64,000 nucleotides of DNA from Trichostrongylus colubriformis (lineage: Eukaryota; Nematoda; Chromadorea; Rhabditida; Trichostrongylidae): the NCBI GenBank assembly GCA_963978905.1, contig OZ022257.1, positions 13,476,509-13,540,508 of the forward strand, read 5' to 3'. The notes beneath the pieces were generated by a model, which had not been told where the DNA came from, searched no databases, and was given only the letters and a program-made list of their open reading frames with translations. Shown here piece by piece: positions 33,505-46,379 of this stretch (within the stretch, counting starts at the first letter, position 1; the number at the start of each line of letters is the position of its first letter). The position numbers were made by a program, and so were the translations under genes.

Positions 33505-34925
33505 CGATCTGAGACCGAAGCTTTTGCTCCTACCACAGAAAACATACTTGTGACAACTCCCGTATCGCGTGCTGCGACGAAAATCAGCAGCAATAAAAAA
33601 TCACAAAAATAACTTTTACTGATGGATTTCTCTCCACGTCCTCAGATGCTTTCACTTCCGAACAGAATCAGGATGTAACCGATTTTTGTCTTGTACTGGT
33701 GTAACGGCAGCGAATCTATGTTAAAGATAATGACAGGGAAGCGATGACCAATTCACCGCTTAATTCTAGGTTCGAACCACTATAGAAATCAGATTAGAAC
33801 CCTCGACCGAGAGAGAACCTTCCGTTTCGTTAGCCAATGGGCTCGCACAAATGGTCGTCTACGTCAGATGCAGATTGAAATTTCGTTCCTTCACTAAAAA
33901 CCAAGACAGATTTCTGGAATCTGTCTCCATGCTTTGTCCTTCTGTAACCTTGACATCCTTTGTCGGTGATGTTCTTCCTTTGCCAACGAGATTTTCAAGT
34001 GAAATCTCTATTTCCAACGTTTTGACCGCGAGAGGGAACCGCTAGAGGGAAGATAGGTGTTTGGAAGGGTTTTCAAAATGATGTTGAAAACTCTGAGGAG
34101 ATCAGGCGCTTGTTTGTTTACTTTACAAATCAAGAAGACGATGCGGCCGGAACGATAGGACAACAATAAATCAAGTTTCCATTTGAAAACGCCGTTGGCA
34201 AAGAAAGGAGAGCACGCACAATCTGTGAGCTCTCTGTGACATTTCTTGACTACTCACAGACACCTGTAACGTTTAAACAGTTTTCCAGAAGGTTTCTAAA
34301 TGGTTTAAATAGTTTTCTGCACTCTTTTGTGGCGAGAGGGACTCATTATGAAGTATTCATGTGACTGCCTTATTGCACTTCTCAGTGGACACCCTAGCTG
34401 GTGGAAAATTGATTTTCGGATAACACTTCATTTTTATCGTTCTATTATCCACCATTTTGCTTTTGAATTTGATAAAATTTGTGAAGAATTTTTTTCTGAT
34501 CTACAACCCCCGTCGCCTGTATTCTGCGTCATGTTGACAGCCTGTGCAGCTCGAGTTGACCATATGGACCTCATTAAAATGTCGAAAGCTGGGCTCTGAG
34601 CATTACAATGAAATAAATCAAAGCGATTGCAATCATAGGAACTTGTTTGAACTTTCTCAAATAAAACAAAAGTTATATTTATGAGTACCAATTTTTCACT
34701 GCCATATTCTCCTCGTCTCGTACCGTCGTCTCAGGATATCAGCAGAAGTGGACAGCTGATTTAGAGCAGTTGTGAGGTAACACGTAGCGTTGATTATTTC
34801 ATCCGTACTGGCTACCATTTACCCAGTTATTGAGTAGTAAGCTGAGGGGTTTAATAGTAGTCGACATCGCCTTCAAGCCGCTTCTATTATACTAGAGGAG
34901 AAACGAGAAGGAAAGCTGTATCCAT
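33505..34925. other. Intergenic, no gene recognised
   Basis: Open frames at 33851-34045 and 34327-34599 have no domain, splice context or repeat support. Confidence 0.35.
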
Positions 34926-34929
34926 GGTA

Positions 34930-35225
34930 CACTGAGAGTCGAGGTTTCCTCAACAGAGGGTCGTATTTGACCAGATAGAAGGGTGGAGGTCGTACCTAAC
35001 CTTCAGAGGTCAGCGAGAAGCACTGAAATCTAAATTTCAATAAACAGATGGAATCAAAGGGTATTTCACCGCAAATCTGTGTGACAATTTGTAAAATAAA
35101 TATCTTTTTGCAGAACACATTACAACTATACAGTGCGGCAACGCTACTGGTATTGTAGAGGTCAAAAAAAGGGGGGTGGGATTGTTGTTGAATCGGCTAT
35201 TCTCCTTGAAACCTGGGAGTGATCC
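34930..35225 (+). repeat. Repeat family A copy
   Basis: It contains GAGGGTCGTATTTGACCAGA, GAGGTCAGCGAGAAGCA, ACTGAAATCTAAATTT and the tail GCTACTGGTATTGTAGAGGT, in the order of the copy at 12.3-12.6 kb. The tRNA-like head is missing. Confidence 0.6.
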
Positions 35226-35800
35226 CGCTGTACCTCTGCGCGGCCTACCAAAGCTTCACAAACTCGGGACACAGGGCTGTGTCTTACACGGGACCAGCAG
35301 TGCAACTTCATAAAATCATGCACTTTTTCCAAACGCCTGAGATGAACGGCAATCGATGCAGCTCGTTGTGTTGTCTCGTTTCTTTCACGGAAGAACGACA
35401 ACGTAGTCGCTGTTCGTCGCTAGATTAATCCGATAGTGAGGGGCTGGCAGAAAAAAATGTGCCATGAAGTAAATTTAAAAATTGATTCATAATTTTTGCA
35501 TGACCGATTGTCAGCCTAACAGCGAATGAAAATATTAGGCTTTCCGCCATTTCATTAATTTTGAATGTGTTTTCCTATGTTTTCATACTTTGTCCTCACA
35601 TTTCACTATCGACCCCGCTATTTCTTTGCCTTATAGGGAGCACAACGATATGGATATTGCAAATCAAAATGAACTGTCGGATGATTACGCGAATCGTAGT
35701 TGAAAATTAAAGCTTCCCCACACCTTTCAAGGAATTCCTGCAGCAATGGGGTTTGACTTCGAAAAAGAATCGTTAACTTACCGATGTGTCAGGTTTAGAG

Positions 35801-36248
35801 ACACCAGAAGGGGATAATTTTGGCTTACGGTAAAACAGACGTAGTTCGGACGAGTTTAAATGGCCGCCATTGCACAAACTCGCCAATTTGACGCCTTGGC
35901 ATGATGCCAAAATGAGATGTTTCTATTGGGAATTTGTTTATTCTTTTTACTTTTTACTTTGTTCTATCTTATATTGTTTCTGGATGTACTTACATGAATG
36001 CTAATGTAGTTGGGAATGGCCACTCCACTGCGCTGCAAGTCAGGTGCTATAACTAACGTAGGCCCGCGGCCCGTCTCCTACAGCGGACAACTCGAAAGGT
36101 CTGTGAAATGATGCGAATTGGATGCGAATACACACCGCAGCGATGCGCTCTTGGATCCGGGTTTTTCCATCGATTATCGCTTCTAACCTTCTGTTACAAA
36201 ATGCTGATTTCTTTGCATCTTTCTCTTGTCCCGGACCCCTTCCGGTTC
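35801..36248. mobile_element. Inverted-repeat transposon family D, copy 2 (inverted)
   Basis: The ends are ACACCAGAAGGGG (left) and GGACCCCTTCCGG (right). The interior is the reverse complement of copy 1, with CGCCAATTTGACGCCTTGGC and CTACAGCGGACAACTCGAAA. Confidence 0.7.
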
Positions 36249-36904
36249 CTTTAAATGCAAAATTTCCATCGATAAAACGGCGAAACGTTTGTTAAATAGA
36301 CTTCGCGTTTATGAGGATTTACTCAGTGCACTATTATTAACTGCTTGATTATATTTTAGTTATTTACTCAAGTTGTCTATCCATTATTACGTCATACATA
36401 TGCTGGTCCGTTAACGGGGGCAACACTCGTGATGAAAAAGGAATGGACGTCAGTGAAGGAACCATTTTTTTGGTTTTCAATGAATTTTTGAGGTTTCAGA
36501 TTGTTTTCAGTACTCGGATAATCACAAAACACTGGATCAACTCAATATCAAGGAGCATTTAAATAAGATTGCTCTAGCCTAAACAATATTTACAAGTAGC
36601 CTAGGACTGGATTAGTAGATCTAAAGTGTGAATGATGGGTGCTATTTTGACTTTGTATATGTGAATATATACAGGACTGTAAAATTTTCCTGAGGTTTTC
36701 AAGAGAGAGCATCGATAGGCTGATGACGACTTCTATCGATCGCCACTTGGGTATCACATTCGTTAACAATATTTGAGATAATCACTACACTCCTTTTCCA
36801 GAATGTGGCGATGAGACGACGGCGTCGAATAGCGCATCGCTTAGTACGTATTATATGTGGCCGTCGATTACCGCAAACGTGGAATACTGTACTCGTATTA
36901 CTAT

Positions 36905-36966
36905 CGATACATATGTACCTCACTGTACCAGTTATCCTTGCAGCTGGTATCACTGAAGATATGACA
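36905..36966 (+). other. Possible first exon of a small plus-strand gene
   Basis: From an ATG at about 36911 the frame reads MYLTVPVILAAGITEDMT and ends at a GTGAGA donor at about 36967. The run is weakly signal-like. It may connect to the terminal-exon candidate at 37818, and the phases would fit, but nothing else supports the pair. Confidence 0.2.
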
Positions 36967-37014
36967 GGTGAGATTTAACAGCAACCTTTTTATGTATATT
37001 TCATCGGAGTATGA

Positions 37015-37187
37015 GGCCACGTTCATACTTTGCGCCGGCAGGACGCGGCTGCGTTCACAGGCAGTGAGGTAGAGCAGCACGTAGAAGATGCAGACGCGAC
37101 GCAGGCAGCGAGACAGTGCAGCACAGGCGGAAACGCAGAGACACGCAGCCGCGCCCTGCCGCCGGCACTGTGAAGTATGAACGCGTT
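37015..37187. mobile_element. Foldback MITE, GGCCGC family (degenerate copy)
   Basis: Left end GGCCACGTTCATACTTTGCG and right end AAGTATGAACGCG, with a GC-rich interior pairing GCCGGCAGGACGCGGC with GCCGCGCCCTGCCGCCGGC. Confidence 0.65.
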
Positions 37188-37817
37188 TTAAATGGTACAG
37201 ATGTGTGGGGGTGGTGTAGTGTCAGATGACGCGCATTCCCATTTTCATAGTGCAAGGACTCCGCTAGTGATTGCTCAAGCCAACCATCCCTCCTTCCCTC
37301 CGGGGTAGGTCAACTGGTACCATATTCGTTTAGCAGGGTAAATCACTGAGTTGCTCATCGGTGTCCCCACATTCTGTTGGCAAAAGCCCATTCTCTTGCC
37401 AACACGATTTCCAGTGGGAACAGAATGCGCGGCGCATCCCAGCGAGGGACTGATTACCTTCAGAAAGCTTATCCTTTACCCTTTTATCTTTCTATAGGTT
37501 GTACAGCATGAAGCTTTCGGTACTGGTTATACCTTCCTGGAGTTTCACTTACGTTCAAAATCGTAGTGGCATTTGAATGTGAGTTCTGCTATGCAAACAC
37601 TTCCTTACGAAGAAAATGGTAATACCATCCTTCCAGCAAAGATTGGTACCGAAGCAATGACCAGCGAAGAGTTAAAAGTCTTTGTTGGCCTGGGAACATA
37701 GATCTGGTGTGATCCTTGAACCATGTGAATGAAAACGGCGCTATTTGCATTGTACCACCTGTGACTACCGTATCATATGTTTGTTTATGTAATGCCCAAA
37801 AACTGATTGTTTTTAGG

Positions 37818-37935
37818 TCTTCTCCGGCCTTTTCGAGATCTACAAAGACGTGGAATATTACTTGGAGAAATTGATGAGGAAGTACTTGATATATTCTATG
37901 AACATGTTTAAACCAATTATTATTTTGTATGTATA
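37818..37935 (+). other. Candidate terminal exon
   Basis: After the acceptor TTGTTTTTAG two frames stay open to nearby stops. One reads VFSGLFEIYKDVEYYLEKLM and continues; the other reads LLRPFRDLQRRGILLGEIDE and continues. Both are protein-like, which itself suggests selection on one of them. No family is recognised. Confidence 0.3.
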
Positions 37936-37939
37936 AATA

Positions 37940-40900
37940 TCATATTAAAGCATATAAAACACAAATTTCTATCACAGTGAGTAAGTAAAGTACATAGACC
38001 ACTGTCAGACTTTGCGATTTGGCAATGTTTCACTTTCGCACGCAATGGTGCGAGCTTAAGATTTTGTATTAACGTGGCGTCGCGTGCGGAGCCGCGACAC
38101 CGCACGCGCCAAATCTGACGGCAGCCATAGGAAGGGGAGTAGGATATCTATGAATTATGAACACAAAAAACATTGCGATTGTAGTTAAGGCCATCTGCCA
38201 TATAAAGTGAGTAATCAGGACGGTACTAGGAGGATTAGATTAGCAGCACTGTGATTACTGGAACAATGATGGCGGCAAGCTTTGACAGGTGCTCCGAATC
38301 GTTACAGTAATCGCCCTTGTTACAGAAACAGTATCTGTATCTGAAAAAATGCATTAGATTCAAAAATGGATGACTAAAGATATGCAATATATGTTTCGTT
38401 TCAAAAACAGTCTTGACCTACATTTCAGGCTTCCCGGTTGAAAGCTCAGATTACTGCACGTCCTCACTTTCGTATTAACCCACTTCAACTTTTTGGGACT
38501 GCTCTCAAGGCTGTTCTTTCCGAATTCCCAGGGTTTCGGGTGAGTATGGCCAAACCATAGACGATGTCGGTCACCTCGTGAATGCTCCACGTATTTCGGT
38601 GAGTCCTTAACAAGCGGCAAACCTTTCGTGAGGGTCCGGATTTAGCTCCCATGAAAGCAGACAACAGATGCAGAAACTTCAAGGAAAAGCGAAAATCACA
38701 GGCATGGCGAAGCTGGGATGAGACAAGTAGAGCGAAGAGTTCCTAATTGGAAAAGTGTTCAAAGGTAGCATTAGGGCAAATCAGACGATTTTTCCATCAA
38801 GAGACGGTAGTGCGAAAGAGATTTCCATCGGCATGTCGCCAATAAACACAGGGAATGTTTGGAAATACGACAGCATCTATTTTCTAGAATGGGCTTCAAC
38901 CTAAAACTGCGGAAGCGTGCCGCAATACCTTCAATCTCTCCGCATATCCTTGGCCGCTCTCCATAGTCGACCACAATCACGTCGCTTGGGGGCGGGGTCG
39001 ATTGCCGGAAGGCGTCAGCTTTTATCCGTTACGCCGTTTCTACAACACGGAAACGCGCTTTTCCACCGGGATTTCGCCACGTAGCCTTCTCAGACCTATG
39101 GTTTCCACGTGAGTGACTTCTTTCAGGAATTCCTCGATAGTCACATTACCCCTAACGCTGTCTTTGAGGTCATCGTCGTGGTTGTTACTTTTCGCCACTG
39201 GGTGCAGGTCTTACGTATGATGGAAACAAGCCGACTTGGAAGATGGAATTATCTCAGAAAAATGAAACTCAAGGCTCCTCTTCTTGCCATTATTTAGTAA
39301 GGTCATATGACACCCCTCTCTTATACAATCGTCCCCTTCTCACCATTCTATATAATGGCGAAAACTTCCAAATCAACCCGGAGATCTTGAAGTCGCAGAT
39401 CTAACGAGAGAAAATATCCGTGATTTCTAAAGGAGACAGTTTCGATATTCAAAATCAGGAGGAGTCAAAAATTCTTTGAACCATATAGCCCTAGGAAAAC
39501 AACATTTGCTCAGACTTATCCATTTTGGAACGAACCTTTTTGGTGGAATCGATGTGTCTCGATAATCGTAGCACTGGCCGTCGGCAACGGTGGTGGTATT
39601 GCCCGTAGAAATTGTGAGACTATCCTGACTCCTGAGAACGGGTGTGTATTCGTGGAGGGTTTCCTTTTCGAAAGATGTTATAAAGCACGTACCAGCAGTC
39701 CGCCTTGTAAACCGAATAACTCACACCAGGTCTCATAGGATCGGTGATTTTGACGCAATAGAAATCGGTCTGCAAAATGAAAACAATTCATGCAAGCTCT
39801 CCAGCCAGGAACGTAAAAATGGCGCTCACAAAAAAAAAGCCGTGGTAGCCCTCCACGGTTAAAGGTGTCAGCGCAAAAGGTGTGGGTCTTTCAAAGACAC
39901 CGGAAGGGACAATTTCGGCCGGGAATATGAAAGTCGAGGCGATGAGTAGTGCCGAAGCAGAACTAAACTAGATGAAACGGCCAAAAATGCCGTATTTGTA
40001 CCTCCTTCTCACTCCTTCCCTTTTGTCCTTCTGCATAACTAGTCGCTCAGGGGCGGAGGCTGACGGCGAAGGACTAAGCCACCCAACCACTAACGTTGAT
40101 CCGTCCTTGCAGCATCTCTGCCATTGAAACGCTACAGCTCCAAGTGAAGCGTGATGAGATTGCGATAAAGACCACAAAGGGGCGCTTCCCGACGCGAGCT
40201 TAGCCATAGATTACCTCTTCATTTCATTGCCGAAGACCAGCGTTCCCAGTCTACCTGTCTTCACCAAACACCAACCCCCAGTCGACAAAATTCTTTCTCG
40301 ACGGTGATGAAACGCTTGGGGATCGTTGGACCATGCAGTCGCTATTACGCCCTCCCGCCTTATCAGTACAACTCCCTCCCCTGTAAGTTGTTAAGATGCC
40401 GGTGAAATTCTGAGATCATTTAACATCCCCAATTTTTCTGATTTCTCAGAGTTTATTAATTTTTACTGATTTTTTAGGTAAAAACCCAGCGAATCCCTCA
40501 AGAAATGGACGAGTGCATTTCTCTTGGCGATACCTATAAATCTAGTCCACCGTCCAAAATGTGTTGCGAGACCACGAAACTGCACCTTGACATTTAAGGG
40601 CATATTCTTCGGAAGGAGAAGTTGAGCTGGCTAGTCGTAATCAAATAGTTTTCACCCTGACCGATCTAGACCGTTTCAGAAGAAGATCGACACGCCTCCA
40701 AGGCAGTGCCACCAACAGCGATTCAGCTCTACCCCTCCTTCCCCTTCCGACGAACGCAAATACTGTGAGAGCACTCACCTGACAGTGATTGTTAAGATTA
40801 TCGCAGGTGTTGAGATTGGTGGTCCTGAGCGGATAATCTCCTTGCCATCCATTGCATTGAAGGCATATTAATGCAGTTGTGGCTTCTGAACGAAAGCGTA

Positions 40901-41140
40901 AAATGCCCGGTGATATAGGCCAAATTAGTAGACTTCAAATCGAATCATTCAACCCATGTATGCAGGGTCTCGCTCATTGTAACATCATTTTTTAAATGGA
41001 CAAGCGGAAAAAGTGAAACATTCTAGGGAGAACATTCCCTCATCCATCTGGTTCGGCTGGGAATCGATCCAGGATACGATCTCACGAAATCTCACCCTAT
41101 AGATGGAAAAACGATATTATGTCAATGTGGTGCAATTTTG
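37940..41140. other. Intergenic or intronic, no gene recognised
   Basis: This stretch contains a copy of the 24.3-kb dispersed repeat at 38830-38900 and a family D end fragment at 39896-39925. Short frames lack support. Confidence 0.35.
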
Positions 41141-41149
41141 AGGGTAATG

Positions 41150-41920
41150 CAGTGCGTTTCACTATTATACGTCCACCCCCTATTTTAGCGGAATCAGTCC
41201 TGAACGCTTTCACCCAACTCTGCTATGTATGTCATTAGATTCGGCATGTATGAAAACGATGGTAAACCCACTTTCAAAAGTGTGAGTGCTTGGACTCTAT
41301 TTTTACAAAAAAAAAATTTAAATTTCGACCGTTTCACGCTATACGTCCACTTTAATTAATAGTTTACTTACAACCTTGGAAAAGACAAATTAACAAAATT
41401 AGTAGTCAATTGGTGCTCCTTGCTTGGAAGCTACTTCTATCAGTCGGTGTGGCATACTCGTTGTAAGGTTCTTGAGGATTTCAGAGTCGATGGAACTCCA
41501 AGCGTCCATGATCGCCATTTTGAGCTCGTCAACGGAAGCAAACTGCCTGCAGTTGGCATACACCCTGCGCACAATTATTCCCCATAGGTTTTTCATGGGA
41601 TTCAGATCCTGGCTGCACGCTGGCCACTCCAGCAAGTCGACGTTGTGCTGTTGGAGCCATGCTGAAGTCGACCGGCTAGCATGGACGCTTGCATTGTCCT
41701 GCTGGAAAATCGGCTTGTGACGTCGCCAACGGCTCAGAAAGGGTAGCAGGTTGCATTTTAAGTTACTCTGACACTCTTGCGAATCCATCCGGCTCGAAAC
41801 AAATGCCAACTCCAGCTTTCTCTCCCAACAGTAGGCTCCCCAGACCATCAGCGTACCATCAGTGTATATCCGTAGGAAAGCATCACAACAGCGTAGATGG
41901 CCTTCCCCTTTTTGCTTTTT
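41150..41920 (-). pseudogene. Tc1/Tc3-like transposase, C-terminal half
   Basis: The minus frame (41399-41848, extending upstream in frame to about 41905) encodes the DDE catalytic half of a Tc1-family transposase. Visible words are TDGTLMVWGAYC, FQQDNASVHASR (second catalytic Asp) and WPACSQDLNPMKNLWG. In the last motif the usual catalytic Glu (NPxENLWG) is Lys. The N-terminal helix-turn-helix part is missing. Left of the stop, CAGTGCGTTTCACTATTATA at about 41151 could be a transposon end of the CAGT type, but no matching right end is seen. The copy is inactive by truncation and probably by the active-site change. Confidence 0.85.
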
Positions 41921-42059
41921 GCTTACATTTACGGATTAAGCGTGGACAGCTCAAGCAAATAAATAGTGAAGGGGAATTGTGCATCACATCAACCATCAAA
42001 AGAGCTATCAAAAACTTACTAAACGTTGTGAAGAGTAGTAGAGGCGAAAGGTAGCGCTG

Positions 42060-43180
42060 CATAATTGGGACGCTGCAGTACGAGATTTGGTCTGGTTCAC
42101 GTATCCAAGGCAGCCAACCTTTAAGTACGTATTAGTAATATAAAATAATATGTCGAACGGAGACGGGTTTCCATGGACGCTAAGATGAATAGTTCTTCAC
42201 TAAACCTTTTTGAGTTAAACTACCATCATTCACTTTTATTGACCAGAGTGGACATGGGAGAATAAAAAATGGATCAAATAAGATGAAAAACAAATGCTAG
42301 TGATACTGTAAAGTGATTTGCGTTAGTTGCGTTAATTGAAACAAGGATAGATGAGAGTCTTTAAAAAACAATAGATTTGCTCTTGTGTGACAAGTGAACG
42401 CAATCAAAGGGTAATCTTTCAGCACAATCAATTCCTTTTAGGGATTGCCACGCCTTCCACTTCCATGCAGACTCTTATGTCATTTGAATGCCACACAGCT
42501 ACACAAACTGATGAAGTGTCTAACAAATATCCAAAATCAGTGATCCTCATATCCTCAACCTTCCAAGCGACTTTAATCACCAGCTCACAGATTTGCGATG
42601 AATAGAAGGCTTGGTCGACCTGGCGGGTAACTTAAGGGTTTGATCATTGGACCGTACATACTACTATAAGTCGCACTGTTTGTAATCCCATCATCTCTAC
42701 CTCATAAGAATTAATATACCGCAAATACCATATTGTAAGACGTGCATGACAGGTGTTTCTACCTTCTTCGGAAAATTCTAGAGATGACGTGACAGTTGCC
42801 ACAAAAAATATGAATCAGCCCATCAATGAGTGATTGAATTGAATTATAAGCGCAGAAAACCAGTACCTTTGTTGAAGGTGAAGGTGAAGGATACGGGAGC
42901 CTGTGGAAAAGCGAAGGCAAGGATCGAGCCTGACTACAGGCTATAGGCAGGAGTGTAATGTTATGAGAATATTAGAATAATTGCTAGACGCCCAGCTGCT
43001 CACATACATCTCTGGTGGACAGCTGAAACAAAGTGGTACTTGGAAAAAGAGAAAAATTTCTTGGAAGCCATATGTCGGGTATTCATAGTTCAAATATAAC
43101 AGCTGGTATGTACTTGAACAGAGCACGAGTTCTCATAGCATGTTGAGTCACTGTTTTATTGCACCATGTGACATTTGAAA
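42060..43180. other. No gene recognised
   Basis: Only short frames without domains or splice support are present. Confidence 0.35.
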
Positions 43181-43187
43181 GAACATA

Positions 43188-43694
43188 CAGTAGCGCTCAA
43201 AAGTCTTCGGCCAAAACTCTTTTGTCATAACTTTTTTTCTATTTGACCAAATTTGACAGAATTTTAATATGTGATGCCTGAACCTATTGCCAACATTTTC
43301 TTCTACTTGTGTGCCGCTTGACACTTTTCATGGTTTTTGCAAGAATTTACTACAAGAACACCCAAGAAAAGTAAAAGGCTCGGTCAAGGGGAACGGCTTT
43401 CTTTACAAAAACAAAACGAACAAGCCTCAGAGAACATTAATATATTGTAGAAAGACCACGACTTTTGATGACAGCGGCACAGCGGGACGGCATAGGGATG
43501 GCACTCCAAAAACAAAAAATTTCATATAACCGCGTAACCTATACCGTTGAGCGCCAAAATAGTATATTAGGTATGCAGTGTATCCAAGTACAACATACTA
43601 AAATTTCTCTTAGATCGGTGCAGTTGCAAAAAAGTTACAAGTGAAAAACCCCAAGTGAAAGACCATTTTGCCGAACACTTTGAGCGCTACTGTG
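43188..43694. mobile_element. Non-autonomous Tc1-like element
   Basis: The left end CAGTAGCGCTCAAAAGTCTT and right end AACACTTTGAGCGCTACTG are inverted repeats that start with CAGT as in Tc1 elements. The left flank is TA; the right flank is TG, a decayed target duplication. An 80-codon plus frame inside has no transposase signature. Confidence 0.75.
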
Positions 43695-44464
43695 TGTAAG
43701 GAAAGATTGCGCAGTTGTTATGTAATAATGATGGCTTGTTATGTAATAATTGATTATTTGGTCTTCTGAGAGACCATCGTGCTACATGTGAAACATGAGC
43801 ATGTCACACCGTTACCATATAAATGTCTCGAAAATTAAGTCCTGGTTATGAGCCTGCTCACACAGTCGGGTCAACTATCTTGTCCGAGAAACTGGTCGCT
43901 TTGGTTCAACCTACATATGCACATCACACCCTCAGCTTGGAAAATGGTTCCGTTCCCAAAAAGCCAAATGACCTTACTGAACTGGGTGTGTAGCCTTATG
44001 TCGAGTATTCGCGAGACCGTGCGCGGCGAGTGCGAGCTGACTTCTTCGCATGTGATTGCGTACACTGCGTACACTCTCTTAGAAGTTTTGTGCCCGAGTT
44101 ATTCTTTCTTGATTAGGATTGTTGCTATGTTATGCTACTGTTTCTTTTACTTTTTATTTTATTGTTTTGCCTTTTTGAGGTACAAAAGTTATTGTTTACA
44201 AATAATGACTATTTCTCTAAAAGGCCCCCACGGTACCGGCCTATTTCGTGAGCAAAATTTCAGCCGACTCCGGCAAACAGCGCTGATGAAGCCGAGAGTG
44301 CGATGTCGTACAGCGAAAACTCGACATAAAGCTACATACTCCATTGAACCAATCTCACTGAGCCTCCTATCCATGTTTTGTCAGCTATTTTGTACAAGGG
44401 TCACGTGACACCACAGAATACTAGAGCTCGACTGAGTACAGTCAAGGAAATAGTCGAGTAGGCT

Positions 44465-44693
44465 GGGTGTATATCGTTAGGACAGAAACGTCGCGTGGCC
44501 GTGTTCGGCACGCGATGGATGGTGCGAGCTATGCACGCCGTATCAGTTGAGTCCTGAAGCGATTACGCCTAGAATGAGGCGTAGAGCACCGTCATCGCTT
44601 CAAGACCCATCCGATACGGCGCGCATAGCTCGCACCATCTCGTCGCGCGCCAAACACGGATACGCGACGTTTCTGTCCTAACGATATACACCC
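44465..44693. mobile_element. Foldback element with perfect 9-bp target duplication (Mutator-like)
   Basis: The element begins GGGTGTATATCGTTAGGACA and its right end is the exact reverse complement over the first 32 bases. Similarity of the two arms continues to the centre, so the 229 bp form one long hairpin. It is flanked by GAGTAGGCT on both sides (44456-44464 and 44694-44702). A 9-bp duplication with long terminal repeats fits the Mutator superfamily. It has no coding capacity. Confidence 0.85.
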
Positions 44694-46010
44694 GAGTAGG
44701 CTAAGGTCGCATGGCTGCATAAGATGATAGGGTATCTACAGGGGCTCATGCCTCTCTTAACTGTGCATTTTATGGACTCATTCCAATTAACGGACTCCTC
44801 AGAAATATATCACTAATTACTTTAGGAAATACCTAAATGATCAGGAACCGAATCAATACGCACATTGATCCTGAATGTAAGTGCAATGCGTGGAGCATAG
44901 ACCTCGATCAATGAAGAACATATTTTTGTACTTCATGAAATTTTTATCATAAACATCACGCTATAATTCGTAGTGAGCGTAGAATTGTAAGGCCATATGT
45001 ATGTGCAGATTCATGCAAAGAAAAACTGTATAAAATTTGATGTATTTGTATATAATTTTAGCAATAATTGAATGAAAACCTCGAATAAACATGATATGTT
45101 GCTGCTGTTCTGAAGTCTATAAGGATGTGAGAAAAAATGGAATAATAAGCACATAACTTGCAGAGAGCTACAAATGATGAAGGGCCCTTAGAGCTTTCCA
45201 TATGGGAGCAGATGGAACATGTTTTGCTTCACATTTGAAGAAATTCCCAGATTCAATCAAATCACATGACTTGGTTGTTAAAGTGCATAATAGACTTTTT
45301 TAGCCAACTCATATGAATAGATTTTTGAGTAATTCTGATCTGAGTAATTCTTTCTCTGAACTTTAGTAGCCCTGAGCCACCGAGTTCTGCTGACAAAAAT
45401 AGTGGGGTCGAATGGGCCTAGGATAAGCCATGCATTTAACATCCTACTTGACAAAAACATTGCTCGCTCACACGATTCGAGACAAAGTCAGCCGAAGGTG
45501 CAAAAGGCGCCGATGCGGATCGCGCGCGACGACCACATTGGAGCTTTCTGTCTGCTCCCCACCAGTTGAAATCCATATGTTTTACACAAATCCAAGAATC
45601 GAAGATTTTCGGATTGGAATATCTTGATTTCAGCATTTTTCTATTCGATAGCTAAAGGATGCAGCATAGCAAAACATGTGTGAAAACAGAGCAGACTGAT
45701 GCTGGTTATTTGTCAAATTATTCCCAGGAGGAAGACTCCTCTTATCTCGTTCTTGAATCGTTGATCAATGTGGAGGATGCAATCATATTCAGTGGTTGAT
45801 TGAAGTTTTCTCTTTGAAAAACTACCATAAACTAGACATTAAATGATTGTAACGTGCAATCCGAGACAGGATGCCTTGCAATCTCCGGAGCCTTTCGTAC
45901 ATATACAGAAAATGAGGCCCCCACATACCAAGCTAAAGAGACGAAAATCTAGCAGATTCCTAGCTGGTGGCATCTGGAACAAACTCCTTATGGCAGTAAA
46001 TATGACAGTT

Positions 46011-46370
46011 TTACGGCGGTAATGCAGATGATTTGCAATCTTTTCAGCTTTCTGGGCTCTGTATTGAAGCAAATGCGAATTTTTCATTCTTATGTGGTAA
46101 TCATAACGTACATACTATGTCTTATTCATTGATGAGATAATATAGAATTTTTCTCATTGATGCCTTCAGAGCAGATTTCTATGCGAAATTCAGCTAAAAG
46201 CAATATGAAATTGTAAGAATCAGTAAGAAAAAAAAGAAGAAAAAAGAAGATTCACGACCAGCGAAGCGGAGCACGAATGACACACCATATGTTTTTTTGG
46301 ATGAATTTTTGAGAAGAAGGCGAATGTGATCGTCCGCGGTTTTACGGCGGTAATGCAGATGATTTGCAAA
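46011..46370. repeat. Direct repeat of a 30-bp word
   Basis: GTTTTACGGCGGTAATGCAG followed by ATGATTTGCAA occurs at about 46007-46037 and again at about 46339-46369, in the same orientation and identical. Surrounding sequences differ. Confidence 0.6.
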
Positions 46371-46379
46371 TAACGTATC

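Noticed and set aside
41041..41110. Possible tRNA gene (CTGGGAATCGATCCAG)
   Set aside because: Only a T-arm-like stem is present; no D arm, anticodon arm or acceptor pairing was found.
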